64,000 nt of DNA from Platycnemis pennipes (taxonomy: Eukaryota > Arthropoda > Insecta > Odonata > Platycnemididae): assembly GCA_933228895.1 (NCBI GenBank), contig OW121857.1, positions 3,162,001 through 3,226,000 on the forward strand, in the 5' to 3' direction. Each line of letters starts with the position of its first letter. Positions within the stretch are counted from its first letter, which is position 1. The notes below the pieces were generated by a model. That model worked only from the letters and a program-made list of their open reading frames with translations, ran no database searches and was not told the origin of the DNA. Shown one piece after another: positions 1 through 11,744 of this stretch. Position numbers and translations under genes: made by a program.

Positions 1-2220
1 TTGATGATGATTTTAAAGATAATTTAAGAAAAATTTAAAAAGTAATACACTCAAAATGGAATGATAAAACGTGCAAAAAAACATCACAAAATAGTTTTTT
101 TAACTTAATTCTGTAAATTAAATTTTACTTTCAGAGGGGTTTTTCTTCATTATCATTTTGCCCAGGCAGTTATTTGTTTGCTATGCAATGCTAGTTAACT
201 TTCTTTGAGTGGTGTACTTTTCTATTTAATTATCTTGGATAACATTTTTAAACCGCCTTATTTTCAAATTTTATCTCTGTTCAATTTATACTCTCCCACA
301 TGCATGATTTCTAATTATTTACACCCTTGATTAACACTTGATTGCCACATGTTTAAATGCTAAATCTGTACTTTAGTCTGAGCAGCCAAAAAGCTAGATG
401 ATTATGTTCTGAAATTCTATTGCACATTTTTATTTAAAATATAAATATCTCTCCACCACAATTAAAATAGTTCCAATGTCATTGTGTTGTCATGCATTGT
501 GAAATCTTAGCATATTATTCGAAATCCACTTATATGTATCTTGGTTTTACATAACACCCCATTTTTGGGTCCCAAGGTGTTATGTAAAGTCAAGACTCTA
601 CTGTAATGCCTAAGCTTCAACTTATGTTTGTGTGAGTACAAAATTAGTACATGCATAGATTGAAGTCTCTACTGCAATTTCAGTGTGCTCAAATCTCGCT
701 CGATCTCGCTCTAGATTCAAGATTTTTCAAAGTCTCGCTCGATCTCGCTCGAATTAAAAAAATCCCTGCTCGCACAGCCCCACAGATCAAGAAAAGAATT
801 CTAGGGGCATGGGCCTGACTGACTTCAAATTGTGTACGTTAAAGTCACCATGGGACAAATTTTGAAAATTCTTGCCAAAGCAGGTAACCGTGGGCCAATC
901 CCTTTGCGTTTCTCTCAAACCACTTGACGCGGCTGTAGAACTTGGCCGTTAGGGTGGTCAGGAAATCTAACGAAAGTGGCATGCACTAACCAATAAACGT
1001 TATACCGACGTTTTTCTAATGTTAGTGTGTTGGTGGGGAAGAGTTTCCAGAGCTCTTAATTGGTGGAATAGGATGCCTCCTTAATAAATAACATGTATAT
1101 TGTCATTGGCTCTAATGTAAGGCCCAGTATCAGTCCTTGCAGAAAAATTCCTTTTACAATTGTAGGCAAATTAGAGAGAGAACTAAGAAACCTGGAAAAA
1201 GAGTTAACTCGCAATGAGCGTACTACGTTGTGATCATGACTTAAGACACTTACTGCCTGGCAAATATCACAAGTAGGTACATAAAAAAGGGTCACATTGC
1301 ATGTCTGACATTAAGATTAACCGCTATCACCACTTCATGAACTATTGGCAAATGAACAAAATTGTACAAAAGCAACACGTACTTCAAGGGAGTTGGTGCC
1401 AAAGGGTTGTAAAGAGCATGGTGCTGAAACCAAGGTCAACACTAATAGGAAATTGATCATGAATGGACTATCCATCACTTTTGATTATCTGACTGGATTT
1501 TCCCCCCATTGCCATAGATAATCAGTGGTCTGCTGTGCAAGTATATCGACTGTTTTTACCACTACAGGACTACTGTACGGTCCTGTTTTGCTTCATAGTG
1601 AATAGGCATGTATTTTCCATATGAGAGTTCATTTTACTGATCCCTGCAAATTCCAACAGTTGTCCTATGAAAAGCTCTTGGGATAAAACCTGGGGTTAAA
1701 TATATTCTCTGATAAATGCCTTGGGATCGATTCTTATAGTCAAGTGCTAAGTGCAGTCGAGTGCTAAGGGGATATGCGTTTTGCTTGTTTATATAGCTTG
1801 GAACAATTTTGTTACACTTCCTGAGCCTCCTCCATTGCAATGCAGCTGCCCTTTTGTTTAGCAGGTATTCACTGAATAATCTGTACAAATTTGGAATCAT
1901 CACATAAAGGTTTTGTAAGTAAATCAAAATACGTTGTCTAAATGAATTTCCGAAATGTAAGAAAGATGAAGGGAGGCCTTTAAAGTAAGCATTATGTGAT
2001 TACATTGTAAAGTGAAGGACTTGAGCCATACAAGAATTTAGGCTTACATAGTACATGCAACAATTATTTTGCCTTGATCCACCTCGCTGATTGCTAGAAA
2101 AAAGAAAGGAATCTCTTATGGAAGTATAAGAAAAAACAGGAAAGTTATAACAAAGCAGTAACAGATAAATACTAAAACATATTAACTCTCACTAAATTGC
2201 ACATTATCCATAATTTTGGG
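1..2220. other. Unassigned AT-rich intergenic DNA
   Basis: No gene could be recognised here. The stretch is AT-rich, with a few more complex patches (about 780-1050). It holds a short hairpin at 546-588 and a small direct repeat of the word TCTCGCTCGA near 695-755. The open frames in it are short and show no protein-family features, so I read none of them as genes. Confidence 0.5.
546..588. repeat. Perfect 13-bp inverted repeat (hairpin)
   Basis: TTTACATAACACC at 546-558 is the reverse complement of GGTGTTATGTAAA at 576-588, separated by a 17-nt loop. This is the shape of a very short palindromic MITE or a terminal-repeat remnant. No coding role is visible. Confidence 0.5.
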
Positions 2221-2224
2221 AAAC

Positions 2225-3155
2225 TCCTCATGACATTCGTTGCATGATTATTTCCTGTGTCAATAAGTTCCACAGACTTTGATTATATGTACCCAACTTT
2301 CTTCTGTAGCTCCATATTTCGAATGCTTCCACCCTTTTCTTTTCCTCTGCTGTCATTGTCCATGCCTCACCTCCATAGAGGAACACGCCCCAGATGTACG
2401 TTCTGATGTATTGTTTCCTTACCTCTACGCTTGTATCTCCAGCAGTAAGTAGATTCCTCTTTTGATGCAATGCCCTTTTTGCCTGAGCTATTCTGCTGAC
2501 TATTTCTTACTTGCTTTGTCCATCGTTGGTTACTCGGCTTCCAAGGTAGAAGAACTCTTTCACATTTCCTTTTTTTTGTATTCCCACTTTAAAGTTGCTT
2601 TTGGCCTCTTTTCTATTCATGTCAGTTACTTCGTCTTCTGATATCGGGCCAATGTTCTTCCCATGGTTATCAGCATCTTATTCGGATCCCTCTCTGTCTT
2701 TGCTATGAGTCCTATGTCAACAGCCAATCTCAGCATGCTATTTTTTTTCTCCGTGGATAGTCACTCCAAAAGACTTCTGTTTGATTTCATTGATGCATCT
2801 CTCAATGTAAGCCAAAATTATTGGAGGAAGTTCACAGCCCTTCACAGTCTCATTCCTTTCCTTATGCTTACCTTTTCAGAGCTGAGTCCAGATTTAATCA
2901 CAGCTACTTGGTTTTTATTCAAACTGCGGATAATTCTTCAATCATTTGAGGACACTCCAATTCCCTTCAGAATTCCAAGCTTTGAATTCTAATCCACATT
3001 GTCAAAAGCCTGGTCTAAATCCACAGATGCAATGAACATCAGTTTGTTTATCTACATTCTCTTCTCTATGAGCAGCTTAAAGGCCAATATTGGTTCCCTT
3101 GTACCTTTACTTTTCCTGAATCCAAATTGATCTTCACTCAGAAACTCTTCATTTT
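2225..3155 (-). pseudogene. RTE-like LINE reverse transcriptase remnant (palm to C-terminus)
   Basis: Read on the minus strand, this stretch carries pieces of a non-LTR retrotransposon reverse transcriptase. In order they are: a FGFRKSKGTRE-like motif near 3125, a VDLDQAFDNVD-like block near 3015 (motif A), a degraded motif-C neighbourhood near 2690 (…IGLIAKTERD…), and an intact 80-residue tail at 2228-2470 with RKQYIRTYIW…YGGEAWTM and EAFEIWSYRRK. The last block is characteristic of the RTE/BovB-type C-terminal region. Stop codons and frameshifts separate the blocks, so the copy is dead. It belongs to the same family as the copies at 4118-5499, 16880-17165 and 45565-52410. The clade assignment is inferred from motif style, not from a search. 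Confidence 0.75.
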
Positions 3156-4117
3156 TCTTTTTATTCTTCTTAAACACGTTGAGTGCGAGTGACGCACACG
3201 TGTGCGTCGTGGACGTCTGCTTCCCAGGAGCGGGTGATGCACCATGTGAGTCCTCAGTTTCATTGCCTTGTAACTCTCCGCTGCTACCTCCCGCTCCTTA
3301 TAGCGGTATCTTCCTCTTTGGGTCCGCCTTGCATAAGGACTCATTTTTCTCTGCGTTTTCGTCGTTTCCGATTCCTTCTTCATTCTAGCTCAGAACACTG
3401 TCAATTTGCATACAGGAAAGGTAGCTTGTACTTTTTTTCTAATTTTACGCTTTTCACTTTCAAGCAGGAATATTTCTCCGTCTAATGTCAAGTGAATACC
3501 GTTATTCATGACCGAGCGAGTGATAGACGAATGCAAGCGACTCGCGTCTACCACTAACCCTGGTTCCAGGGATAAGGGGCGGACGCAAGGGAGAAACCCT
3601 GAGTTCCCTTCTTAAGAAGTTCAATGACTTTTCTTCCCCAGCATCCCTTCCTTTGTTGGCCACCGCAGCTCGCTGCGGGACCATGTGCGCAATTTTTAAC
3701 TGGTGGTACTCTTTCGCTTTCCCTTTCCAGAATGGAACATAAAGAATACACTTTGTAAGGTCCACAAAACACTATAATATATACAACCAGGGTTTCGATA
3801 CATAATATCATCTTCAGGTCTAACCTGAAATAATATTATGTATTGAAACCTAGGTGGAACCTACACACAAGTCAGTTTTGAAGATGTTACAATGTGTTTC
3901 CTTTATATCCGATATGGAGAAGTTCTACATAGTAAGCCTGAAGTCATTACTTATTCCAGGAGTCGTTGACACTCATGCCAGGTCGTACATGTGAGGTTGC
4001 ACATTGTTGTCGACACCGTAGACAAGATGCGTTTGTCGTCGATCAGCTATCCACGAAAGAACTCGTGCTCACGTCGAATTGAAAATAACTAATTTCTTCC
4101 TGCATGTATGTATGAAG
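3156..4117. other. Unassigned interval between two LINE fragments
   Basis: No gene was recognised. The overlapping short frames on both strands at 3138-3811 show no family motifs. The only structure I can support is an inverted repeat around 3790-3853, listed separately. Confidence 0.4.
3790..3853. repeat. Imperfect inverted repeat, about 28-bp arms
   Basis: AGGGTTTCGATACATAATAT (from 3790) pairs with ATAATATTATGTATTGAAACCT (ending about 3853), with AGG/CCT at the centre. It resembles the hairpins at 24851-25020 and 63916-63976 in having GAAACC/GGTTTC near the outer ends. It is probably a palindromic MITE fragment. Confidence 0.4.
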
Positions 4118-5499
4118 TATGTGTGTGAAGAGCTTCCTGCAGTACACTGAATGGATTATAATGGTGAAGATTGAGACCAAACCTGTAAATACCGTAGTCG
4201 TGCAGGTTTACTTGCCTACAGTGGACTACGAAGATATCACAGAAAGTTATAAAATATGTTAGGGGAGAAGAAAACCTAATTATTTGAGGAGAATGGAACG
4301 TGGTCATCAACAAAGGTCAAGATGGAAGAATAACTGGGAATTATGGATTGGGTAACTGAAATGAAAGGTGAGAAAGACTACTGGAGTTCTGCACATAACA
4401 TAAGCTAGTGTTTGCTAACACATTGTTTAAAACCCACGACCGAAGAAGATACACGTGGAAGATGCCAGGAGACAGAGGAAGATGCCAAATAGACTACATC
4501 TTAGGAAGCAGAGATTTAAGAAGCAGGTGAAGGACTGCAAAAGCATACTGGGGCAGACATCGACAGTGACCATAATTTAGTGATGATGACATGCTATCTA
4601 AAATTCAAGAAATTGAAGAAGACAGTTAAGAACACATGGCAAGTAGAAAGAAAGGTTGAAGGAGACTCAACATCGACTGGCATTTCAAAAAGCAGTGAGA
4701 AACAACTTAGGAGAGGACATGACTGAGAGACCAGTTGAAGAGCATTGGGAAAACATTAAGTGTGGACTACAGGAGCCGAAAAGAAGCTCATGGAAGAAGA
4801 ACAGTTGCCAAGAAGAATCCATGGATCACTGAAGAAGTCTTAGACCTGATTGAAGGAAGGAGAAAGTACAGGAATGCAAAAACTGAAGAAGTACCACTTT
4901 GTTACAAATGAATAACAAATGAAATAAGTCAAAATGCCTGGAAAGCTAGAGAAATGTGGAACTTATGCGAATATGTACAAAACAACCTTGCACTTGGAAA
5001 GGTGGAAGCTGCCTATAGGATAGTGAGGAACCACTTCAAGTAACGGAGCGCAAGATGCAATGCTATAAGGGACAAGAATGGAGAACTTTTCATTAAAAAT
5101 GAAGACAAAGTGAAGAGATGGAAAGAATATCTCGAAGAGTTTTACAACGGGAACAACCTCAGCACGAAAGTGATTGAAGAGGAAAGCGAAGTCGAGAAGG
5201 ATGATATGGGTGCATCAATATTGAGATCGGAATTCAAAGCAGCAGTAAGGGACCTTCGGATGAATAAGGCTTCTGGAATTGATGATATACCCGCAGAACT
5301 GATAAGGAATGCGGGAGAGAGGACATTGGCCCAACTTTATAATGTCATCTGAGACATGTACTCAACAGGAGAAATACCCAGGGACTTCGAGAAAAACATC
5401 ATCATTCCTATTCCCAAAAAGTAGATAGCAGAGAAATGCGAAAATTTTAGGACTATAAGCCTGATGACACATGCATCGAAGAATTTGACAAGGATCATT
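4118..5499 (+). pseudogene. RTE-like LINE remnant: endonuclease end to RT fingers
   Basis: The plus strand reads as a decayed LINE ORF. It opens with an endonuclease (EEP family) segment near 4150-4320 (IIMVKIETKP, then VVVQVYLPT). A basic linker follows, and then the RT N-terminal region at 5110-5352 (KRWKEYLEEFYN, FKAAVRDLRMNKASGIDDIPAELI). After a TGA at 5350 it continues with FEKNIIIPIPKK and CENFRTISLMTHASK-like blocks to about 5497. Several in-frame stops and frame changes make it a pseudogene. The LINE similarity stops abruptly at a TTAA followed by a piggyBac-like end (5499). The intact parallel sequence is the copy at 50613-52286. Confidence 0.75.
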
Positions 5500-5520
5500 T
5501 AACCCTTTCAGTGCGGGTTT
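5499..5520 (+). mobile_element. piggyBac-like terminus (TTAA + CCCTTTCAGTGC)
   Basis: TTAA (5499-5502) followed by CCCTTTCAGTGCGGG cuts off the LINE reading frame. A mirror-image end, AGCATTGAAAGGGTTAA, occurs at 18485-18501. TTAA plus CCCTTT…/…AAAGGG is the classic piggyBac-superfamily end. Whether the two ends belong to one element that has been heavily invaded or to two copies cannot be settled by reading. Confidence 0.45.
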
Positions 5521-6944
5521 TTCCAAATAAAATTTGTTCTGTGACCGGAGAATTTTTTTTCCGTCTGCATGAGCTCTCAAACCCTCAAAACCGGTACAAC
5601 ACTATAAATTTAATTTATTTTTGTTTTTTGTATAAACTAAATCACATTATTTTTTTGATGAACGGTGTGCGTCATCCGCCCCAGAAATGGTTTTAAGTGA
5701 TATGCAACCCACAAAGCTTGTATCTTCTATCAGCCGCCTGTATGAAGTCGCCGTTTGCTGAACCATTCTCCAATCCAGAGTTATTGACCTCTCTCGAACA
5801 TGTTAAACACTCGAGTCTTTCTCCACTGAGTCGGTAGCTGAGCAAGTGGCCGATTACTTAGTTTCATTCAGTTCATACAACTACTTTTTACGTGGAACCA
5901 TGCCCTTGGAAACAGCCTCATGTGTGAATTTCCTCTTTTAGCGGAAGAAGCCTTACATGTTTTAGACTCAACTTCTTTTCCTAGCCCCTCAAGTAAAGAT
6001 CACTTCCTATCCTCTGCAATTATTCCCTTTGTTTCAAAAGCCATCCAAATTTAGCTTGTAAACTCACGAGATGATGAGCATTGGCCCGGCAAGCCTAGTT
6101 GTTAGATTCTGGGTCCACAAAACAATTTTTCATTTTTGGCAATTTTTAATGCACCAGTCGCTCTTTACAGTGGCAGATTATATATCACCCTTTCACGAGA
6201 AAATAGGTGTAGGAAAGTGTCCCATGTAGAGCAGGAAAATCTGGTGATATAATCAGAAAAAAACATATGCAATAACGTATACTCTATGGCTGTACATTAT
6301 TCTAAATAAAATGCAAATCCACAAATCAATCTAGTTTATAATGCATTCAGTATATTTGTATTTTACATGTCGTGTTTGCCTTTTTATGACAAATACATAG
6401 GTAATATTTTAGAAAAGAATAGCTAATGAAATAAAACAAATTTTCAATTCTGAATTCATTTTCTGAAAATATGCATTTGGAAAATTAATAAAAATATTTT
6501 TACATTGAATTTATTTCCCTAAAAGAGGGCCCCAAGCAAAATTCAAGAATATTTTATGGTTATGCATCATTCCACATGATACACCAAATCGTGAACTGCT
6601 ATTACTTATACATTTACTTATTACATACACATATTTGCATTTGCATGTATTTTAATTTACATACAACACAATAGCACTATTTACAATGAAAAGGTGAAAT
6701 AGTGTATGAAAAACACAAATTTTCATTCCAAACAATAATTATACATGCTCTTTGTAAAAGTTATATTTACACGGAATGGAATTCCCTAAAACGGGGTTCC
6801 AGGCAAAGGCCTGGTTTGTCTGGGCAGTCAGGGCGGAAGAGAGATATATCTTTTCTCACTCCTTTTTTAAAACACACCCTGCACCTTTTTCTTTCTGCTC
6901 TTTTATGGACGGATTGGGAAGGCAAGTGGACCCTTTCTCGCCAT
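5521..6944. other. Unassigned AT-rich DNA, possibly piggyBac interior
   Basis: Long AT-rich stretch between the piggyBac-like end at 5499 and the piggyBac transposase fragment at 6945. The sequence around 6485-6550 and 6760-6800 shares a short similar block (CCCTAAAA then GGG-CCC then AGGCAAA-like), suggesting an internal duplication. No coding frame with family motifs was seen. Confidence 0.35.
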
Positions 6945-7372
6945 CTAGCTGCCCCAGGGAGGGAACGCACAAGTGGTGCTTATTAGGTACTCAATTACAT
7001 TGTTTCTGTAATCCAGCAAACTTATTTTCTTTCCTCCATATAATTGGAATAAGCAATGAGTAATGTTCATTATGAGGTGAAGCACATGTAAGGCAGTTTT
7101 CATGTACCATCTTAAGGACTTCCTCTCTAGAGGATAATACGCCAGCATCTGATCACTATTATCTATTCCTCCCATAAATTGGTTGCGCCTCTCAATTATA
7201 TTTAGTTTTTGGGTGATTTTTTCACTCCTTGCCTTTACTTGCGCCATTTCCCCATCCTGTTCTGACGATACGACTAACACGTCTCTTTCATCGCGCCATT
7301 TGAGGATGCATATTCCTTCAGAAAAAAGTACTTTTTCTCTCGGAGAATTGGTGTACGAGATAACGCTCTCTT
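6945..7372 (-). pseudogene. piggyBac-type transposase, C-terminal part
   Basis: The minus-strand frame is open from just after two adjacent stops (about 7373) to 6945. It contains ILKWRDERDVLVVSS, then RRNQFMGGIDNSDQMLAYYP, then LERKSLRWYMKTALHVL and GKKISLLDYRNNVIEYL. The GGID-x-x-DQM block carries the third catalytic aspartate of piggyBac-family DDE transposases, and it is present here. The N-terminal two thirds are missing, so this is a fragment. It starts with no ATG in frame at the right place. The C-terminus lies toward the piggyBac-like end at 5499, consistent with one element, but 1.4 kb of unassigned DNA lies between them. Confidence 0.75.
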
Positions 7373-7382
7373 ACTAAGTAAA

Positions 7383-7708
7383 TACTCTCTTATTAAGTCA
7401 AATGTATTACAGTGTGGATGAATTTTTTGATGACAAATTATAATGTAATATGCAAGCTAATTACATCACCTAACGCATGAATTGTACTATCTTTAATTTT
7501 CTTCCCGTTAGCGCATTGTTTGGTATTTGTTAGTAATTCTCTGTAGTTTAAATTGTATTTGTAGTTTAAATTATTTAAATTATATATATATCCTTTGTAT
7601 TCACCAAAGTACTTTTTGTAATGATTGTGATATTAGGTGTTTTTATCAGTTTTATTTTTGACAATTTCTATGTGTTGAGACCAACAAAAGAATAAAATTA
7701 TTATTATC
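7383..7708 (+). mobile_element. Possible LINE 3' untranslated tail
   Basis: AT-rich non-coding DNA ending in AATAAAATTATTATTATCG, the kind of 3' simple-repeat tail found on CR1/Jockey-like LINEs. No ORF belonging to it remains. It abuts the minus-strand RTE-like 5' end that begins at about 7710. This is an inference from the tail only. Confidence 0.25.
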
Positions 7709-7709
7709 G

Positions 7710-8425
7710 CAAGTGTATAACTGTAGCTTCCTCCCCAGAAGTCTCCTTCTTCGGGCCATTTCATTTCACTGTCCAGCTCCATTATCCGCATTTCCACCTT
7801 CAGTTTCTCCAGTCTTCCGCAGGTCCGAAGTGATCGTCCATTCCATGTTCCTATCCTATCACCCTAAAATGCTTATCACACTTGACTGATGTACTCTCTC
7901 GGGTAGTCCCCGCCCGGAGATCCGAATGGGGGACTATTTTACCTCCGGAATATTTTACTCGAGAGGGTTCCATCACGTCTGATAATAAAGGAAAGAGTGG
8001 AGTAGCTGCGACCCCTCGGGATATTAATGTGGTGGTTTCCCCTTGCCTTCCACATCGCAGGACTACAGCCGTTAAAATAAATGTTACCACACCTGTAGTG
8101 AAATGAGTGTCGCTGTACCGACCACTGTGGTCTCTACCTTCACTCATGTGAAGAAGAGCTGCTGCCCGCTCCTCCGGGTGCTAGGAAGCATAATTGTTGG
8201 CGGCCTACCGATGCCAAATCAATGGATCTTCACAGGTTCTGTATCATTTAAACACCTACCTTACCCAAGGATAGACCAATAATCTTTTGGAATGCCATCT
8301 CTTTTTGTCCATGACTGCTTATTCGACGAGTAAACTCACTTATCTCGCAGCTAACCTCTATATCTAGAGGTCGACCCACCATCCGCAACCCGGTGGATGC
8401 ACTCGGTGGCCTACAGCTTAGCCAC
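7710..8425 (-). mobile_element. RTE-like LINE 5' end (5' UTR plus start of endonuclease)
   Basis: Reverse-complement reading gives about 560 bp of 5' leader followed by the start of an EEP endonuclease: RIGTWNGRSLRT, then LEKLKVEMRIMELD, SEMKWPEEGDFWGGSY (about 7860-7710). The GTWN and SEM-W-P-E blocks are the beginning of LINE endonucleases. The leader (blocks such as CGACCTCTAGATATAGAGGT, and TACTCGTCGAATAAGCAGT) is clearly homologous to the leader at 45570-46130 on the plus strand, so both are 5' ends of the same LINE family. The copy is truncated after about 50 codons. It would encode the DNA-nicking domain used for target-primed reverse transcription. Confidence 0.75.
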
Positions 8426-8982
8426 GAGAAGAATAATATGGAAATAATACTAATATTATTTCATTCTATGTATTACTTATGCCTGACCATTTCTCACTAA
8501 TCAAATTTACCATTCCCTTTGTAACCACAAGGAAACCTGTTGATTGGCTCTCCATTAATAATAGAGATCTCTAATAACCTTTACAGATGCTGTTCTGCCC
8601 CGACACAAGGAAGTTGACACAAAAGCAGTAATGCTCAAGGCAGTTCAACACTTCCTGAAATATTTACCATTCCATGGAAGAAGTAGAACAATGTTCCACA
8701 GACTCTACAGTTTTTGCTGCTCTGCTAAAATAATTCCAGTTGCACGAACTAAGGATTTATGTGTGATTACACTGATCTGCATTTTGAAACTTTTTGTCTG
8801 ATAGACTTATTAAAAATAGGTGTTCTGGAATCAATTTCTATTGCCGATTCTAAAAATGACTTCCATTTCTTTCTATCATGTAAGGTTTTTATACAAAATA
8901 AGTATTATAGTTTCAAGATATTAACCACTGTAAGCACAGATGTATATACATTGCTTCAAGCAATAACTATTTTTGTTATAAG
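8426..8982. other. Unassigned interval
   Basis: I see no gene, repeat or structural signal that I can support between the LINE 5' end and the hAT-like terminus at 8983. The 86-residue frame at 8759-9019 has no recognisable motif and overlaps a transposon terminus. Confidence 0.35.
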
Positions 8983-9075
8983 TAGGGATGTGCCGATTCT
9001 CAATACCAACGATTCTTGAGGATTGGTATCGGTATCAAGAATCGATCACCTAAAGTCAATACCGATACATTCGTT
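8983..9075 (+). mobile_element. hAT-like terminus with GATTC/ATCGG words
   Basis: TAGGGATGTGCCGATTCTCA opens a block with repeated words (GATTCT, GGTATCGGTATC, AAGAATCGAT, ACCGATAC) in both orientations. TAGGGATG-type ends with dense subterminal words are typical of non-autonomous hAT elements. The matching right end was not found, so the element is incomplete or has been invaded. Confidence 0.4.
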
Positions 9076-9077
9076 TC

Positions 9078-9475
9078 TAGGGATGGTCAGATCGGATCCG
9101 TCGGTCCAAGAATCCGAGGAACTTTCATTTTACTCGGATCCCGATTCAGATTCAAAGACAGAGTAAAATTGGATCTGGATCGTAGATTAAAAATTTTTGT
9201 GGCTTAGCAGTCTGAAGCGCCCTGTGAATGCAATGTAGATGCAGTAGATATTGACAATGAGAGGTTGTATACGTGGGCAGCCTACATTCGCTGGGATCAG
9301 GCGGACACCGAGAGCTAGTGTACTAAAGGAAGTTCGATCCCTATCTCAGTTAATATTTTCTTCCAGTTATAGCATTGAAAATTTTATCACTCAATTAAAA
9401 ACCCTTACATCTGAATACTCACTTTCTTATACTTTTCTCATTTAAAATAGATTTAGGAATGTATCACTCAAAAAT
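9078..9475 (+). mobile_element. hAT-like element fragment, copy 1 of a local pair
   Basis: TAGGGATGGTCAGATCGGAT begins a block of GGATCC/ATTCAGATTC words. The downstream text (AAATTTTTGTGGCTTAGCAG, then GCGCCCTGTGAATGCAATGT) is homologous to the block after 9476. The two are related copies about 400 bp apart, or one is nested in the other. Confidence 0.4.
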
Positions 9476-10525
9476 TAGTGATGGTCGGGTCGGATCCAAA
9501 GACCCACAGATCTTTCATTTCATTCGCTACCGAAATCATATCCGAAGACAGTATAAATTCGTATCCGAATCGAATATTTTTAAATTTTGCCACTTAATGA
9601 TCGATGCGCCCCGCGAATGGAATATAGGCATGGTAGACACTGGTAGAAACTGACTAGGAGAGGATTTGTAACTCGGGTTACGAAATGAGATTTAAATTTT
9701 TCCATGCTACTAGAGCCAAATAAAGAAATACATTTCTTGGCTTTTTATTCTCCTCCACAGGCTCGGACGCATGGGAAAAAAACTAAAGCAGAATGTCACG
9801 CGGGTCACCTACATTCGCCAGACTCACATGAACCTATGATAATGAAGTTTTTAAAAATGCAGTGAGCTAGTGTTCTGCTGTTCACGCATTCGATCCTAAA
9901 CACTGCCTACTAATCCCATCATGCTGTATTCCTAGAGCAAGGCAAGCAGGCAGTTAAAAAAGGTAGATCATCAGAAATTTCATGTCAATTATAAGTCAAC
10001 AAAGTGAATAAAATTAATAAAATTTGGCTTTAGTGAAAGTGATTGGAAAAATATTTTATTAAAAAATTAAAACCATGGAAACAGTATGTTTACTTTACAA
10101 TGTATTTTTGAATGATGAGTATGGAAATCTAATTTAAGCCATAAAAGTACAAAAAAGTCAGCATTCGCATGCAAGAGTTGGAAATTAAGGATGATAAAAT
10201 TTTTGATTCAATGGCTGAAAGAAAAGTTTTAAACATCAATAAGAATCGAACTTCATCACCTGCCGTACACTAGTCCACACCACTATTGTCGGCTTACCCC
10301 AGTTCATAGAATGCAGCCCCCTCGCATGTCATTCTACTTTTTTCCTTGGGATCCCACAGTGCCAGTGGAGAAGCAAGCCGATACACAGATTTCTTTATTT
10401 TCCTTCTAGTAGCACGAAAAAAGGCTCATCTCATTTCATGTCGCGAGTTACACAACCTCTCCTTATGAGTATAAAACTCACAAATTTCATTTTAAGGGTT
10501 GCTATTAATAACACATTGCAAAATT
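9476..10525 (+). mobile_element. hAT-like element with inverted arms
   Basis: The left end TAGTGATGGTCGGGTCGGAT resembles the termini at 8983 and 9078. An internal block at about 9652-9755 (AGGAGAGG…TTGTAACTCG…GAAATGAGAT…ATGCTACTAGA…AAATAAAGAAAT) recurs inverted at about 10395-10475. The region is therefore a foldback-like, non-autonomous element with arms about 0.65 kb apart. No transposase is present. Confidence 0.4.
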
Positions 10526-10930
10526 ACTAGTTTAGCAGTTTGGAATATTGTATAATAACTTTTTCACATTAAAAATTAAAATCCCCAGACATTCTATCAA
10601 TGGAATATCCTGACTGCACTAAACTCTTTTTTTTGTTAAAAAATATATTTTGAATGCATTCAAGGATTTGATTTACAAAAGCAACCCAAGTTAATTTAAA
10701 ATTATTGTGAATTGAATTAATTTTAGGTTTTTGATTTTGTTTATTATTTAATATTCTATATCATACTATTCTTGGCATTTGACATGCTCGGAAGTCTTTT
10801 TTGTATAATTGCATTAATACCTTCCTGGATAGAGGGTGATACAGTGTTGCATCACTAGAATCTTATATTTTGGAAAATAATTCAAATATTAATGAAAATG
10901 AACTTACGATGTTTCTTTTTAATCTTCTTT
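10526..10930. other. Unassigned AT-rich DNA
   Basis: No features seen beyond long AT tracts. Confidence 0.35.
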
Positions 10931-10936
10931 AAAGAA

Positions 10937-11740
10937 TACAGTTGGGCACCCTTAAACCAGGAATCCCTAATCCGGGAACACCCATAATCCGGCAATTTTG
11001 CCACGACCACATGCCCGGTATTTTGTGGAGTTGCCAAAATTTTTTTACCGAAACATTGCTTCATAACCTGCAGAGATATTACCCCATTCTTAACATTAAT
11101 TTTCCAATTCCGAGAATCAAAATAATGTAAACATATTAATTTCTGGTACTTCATGTACACTGGAATTATTCTGCAACTTTAACTAAACATACAAAATTGA
11201 AGACATCGTCGAGATGGACAACGACTAGTTTACAGATCGGCAACTTTCAATGCCCGGGTGCATTTTTGATTGACCACAGGACGTAATTTGATATAATTAT
11301 TTGTTCTCTGCTTATGTTTCTCCCTAATCATGCCTAATCTATACAGTTGTGGCAAGAGCAGTGGAGTGAGCATCAGTACAAAACGTTAGCGATTGTTGAA
11401 GAAGTGCAAGTTGTGAGAAGCTTGACACCGTTGCATCGATGCACCGATCGGTAAAGCGTTTGTCTGAATCATGCCGCGTGGGATCTTCGACAGTATAACG
11501 ATATAACACATTAAGAAGCAGAAAGAGAAAATCCTCAAAATTTTACAGTTTAAGTGACACAAAGAAATGGGAAGACAGAGAGAAAAAACTATGAAAGATG
11601 ATTTAAGTGTTGATTTTTCATCGTATGGTTTCAATTGCGTCGAAGTGAAGGGCTTAGTTAGTATTTCTGGCCAAATGCTAATGAAGCATGCTACACTATT
11701 TCAGAAACAGATATATTTTTAAAGACGTGATGTGGGAAAT
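10937..11740 (+). pseudogene. pogo/Tigger-like element: terminal repeat and decayed transposase N-terminus
   Basis: The block CAGTTGGGCACCCTTAAACC…AATCCCTAATCCGGGAAC…ATAATCCGGCAATTTTG at 10937-11000 has the ATCCGG words typical of pogo/Tigger termini. Downstream, in broken frames, come AIVEEVQVV (about 11390), KRLSESCRVGSSTV (about 11455) and RSRKRKSSKFY, which resemble the CENP-B-type DNA-binding helix-turn-helix. Then GLVSISGQMLMKHATLF (about 11655) resembles the second N-terminal block. Several stops and frameshifts separate the blocks, and the DDD catalytic domain and the right terminus are missing. Family identity is by motif order only. Confidence 0.5.
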
Positions 11741-11744
11741 TTTG

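Noticed and set aside
2663..2992. 109-codon plus frame
   Set aside because: Antisense of the LINE RT remnant read on minus.
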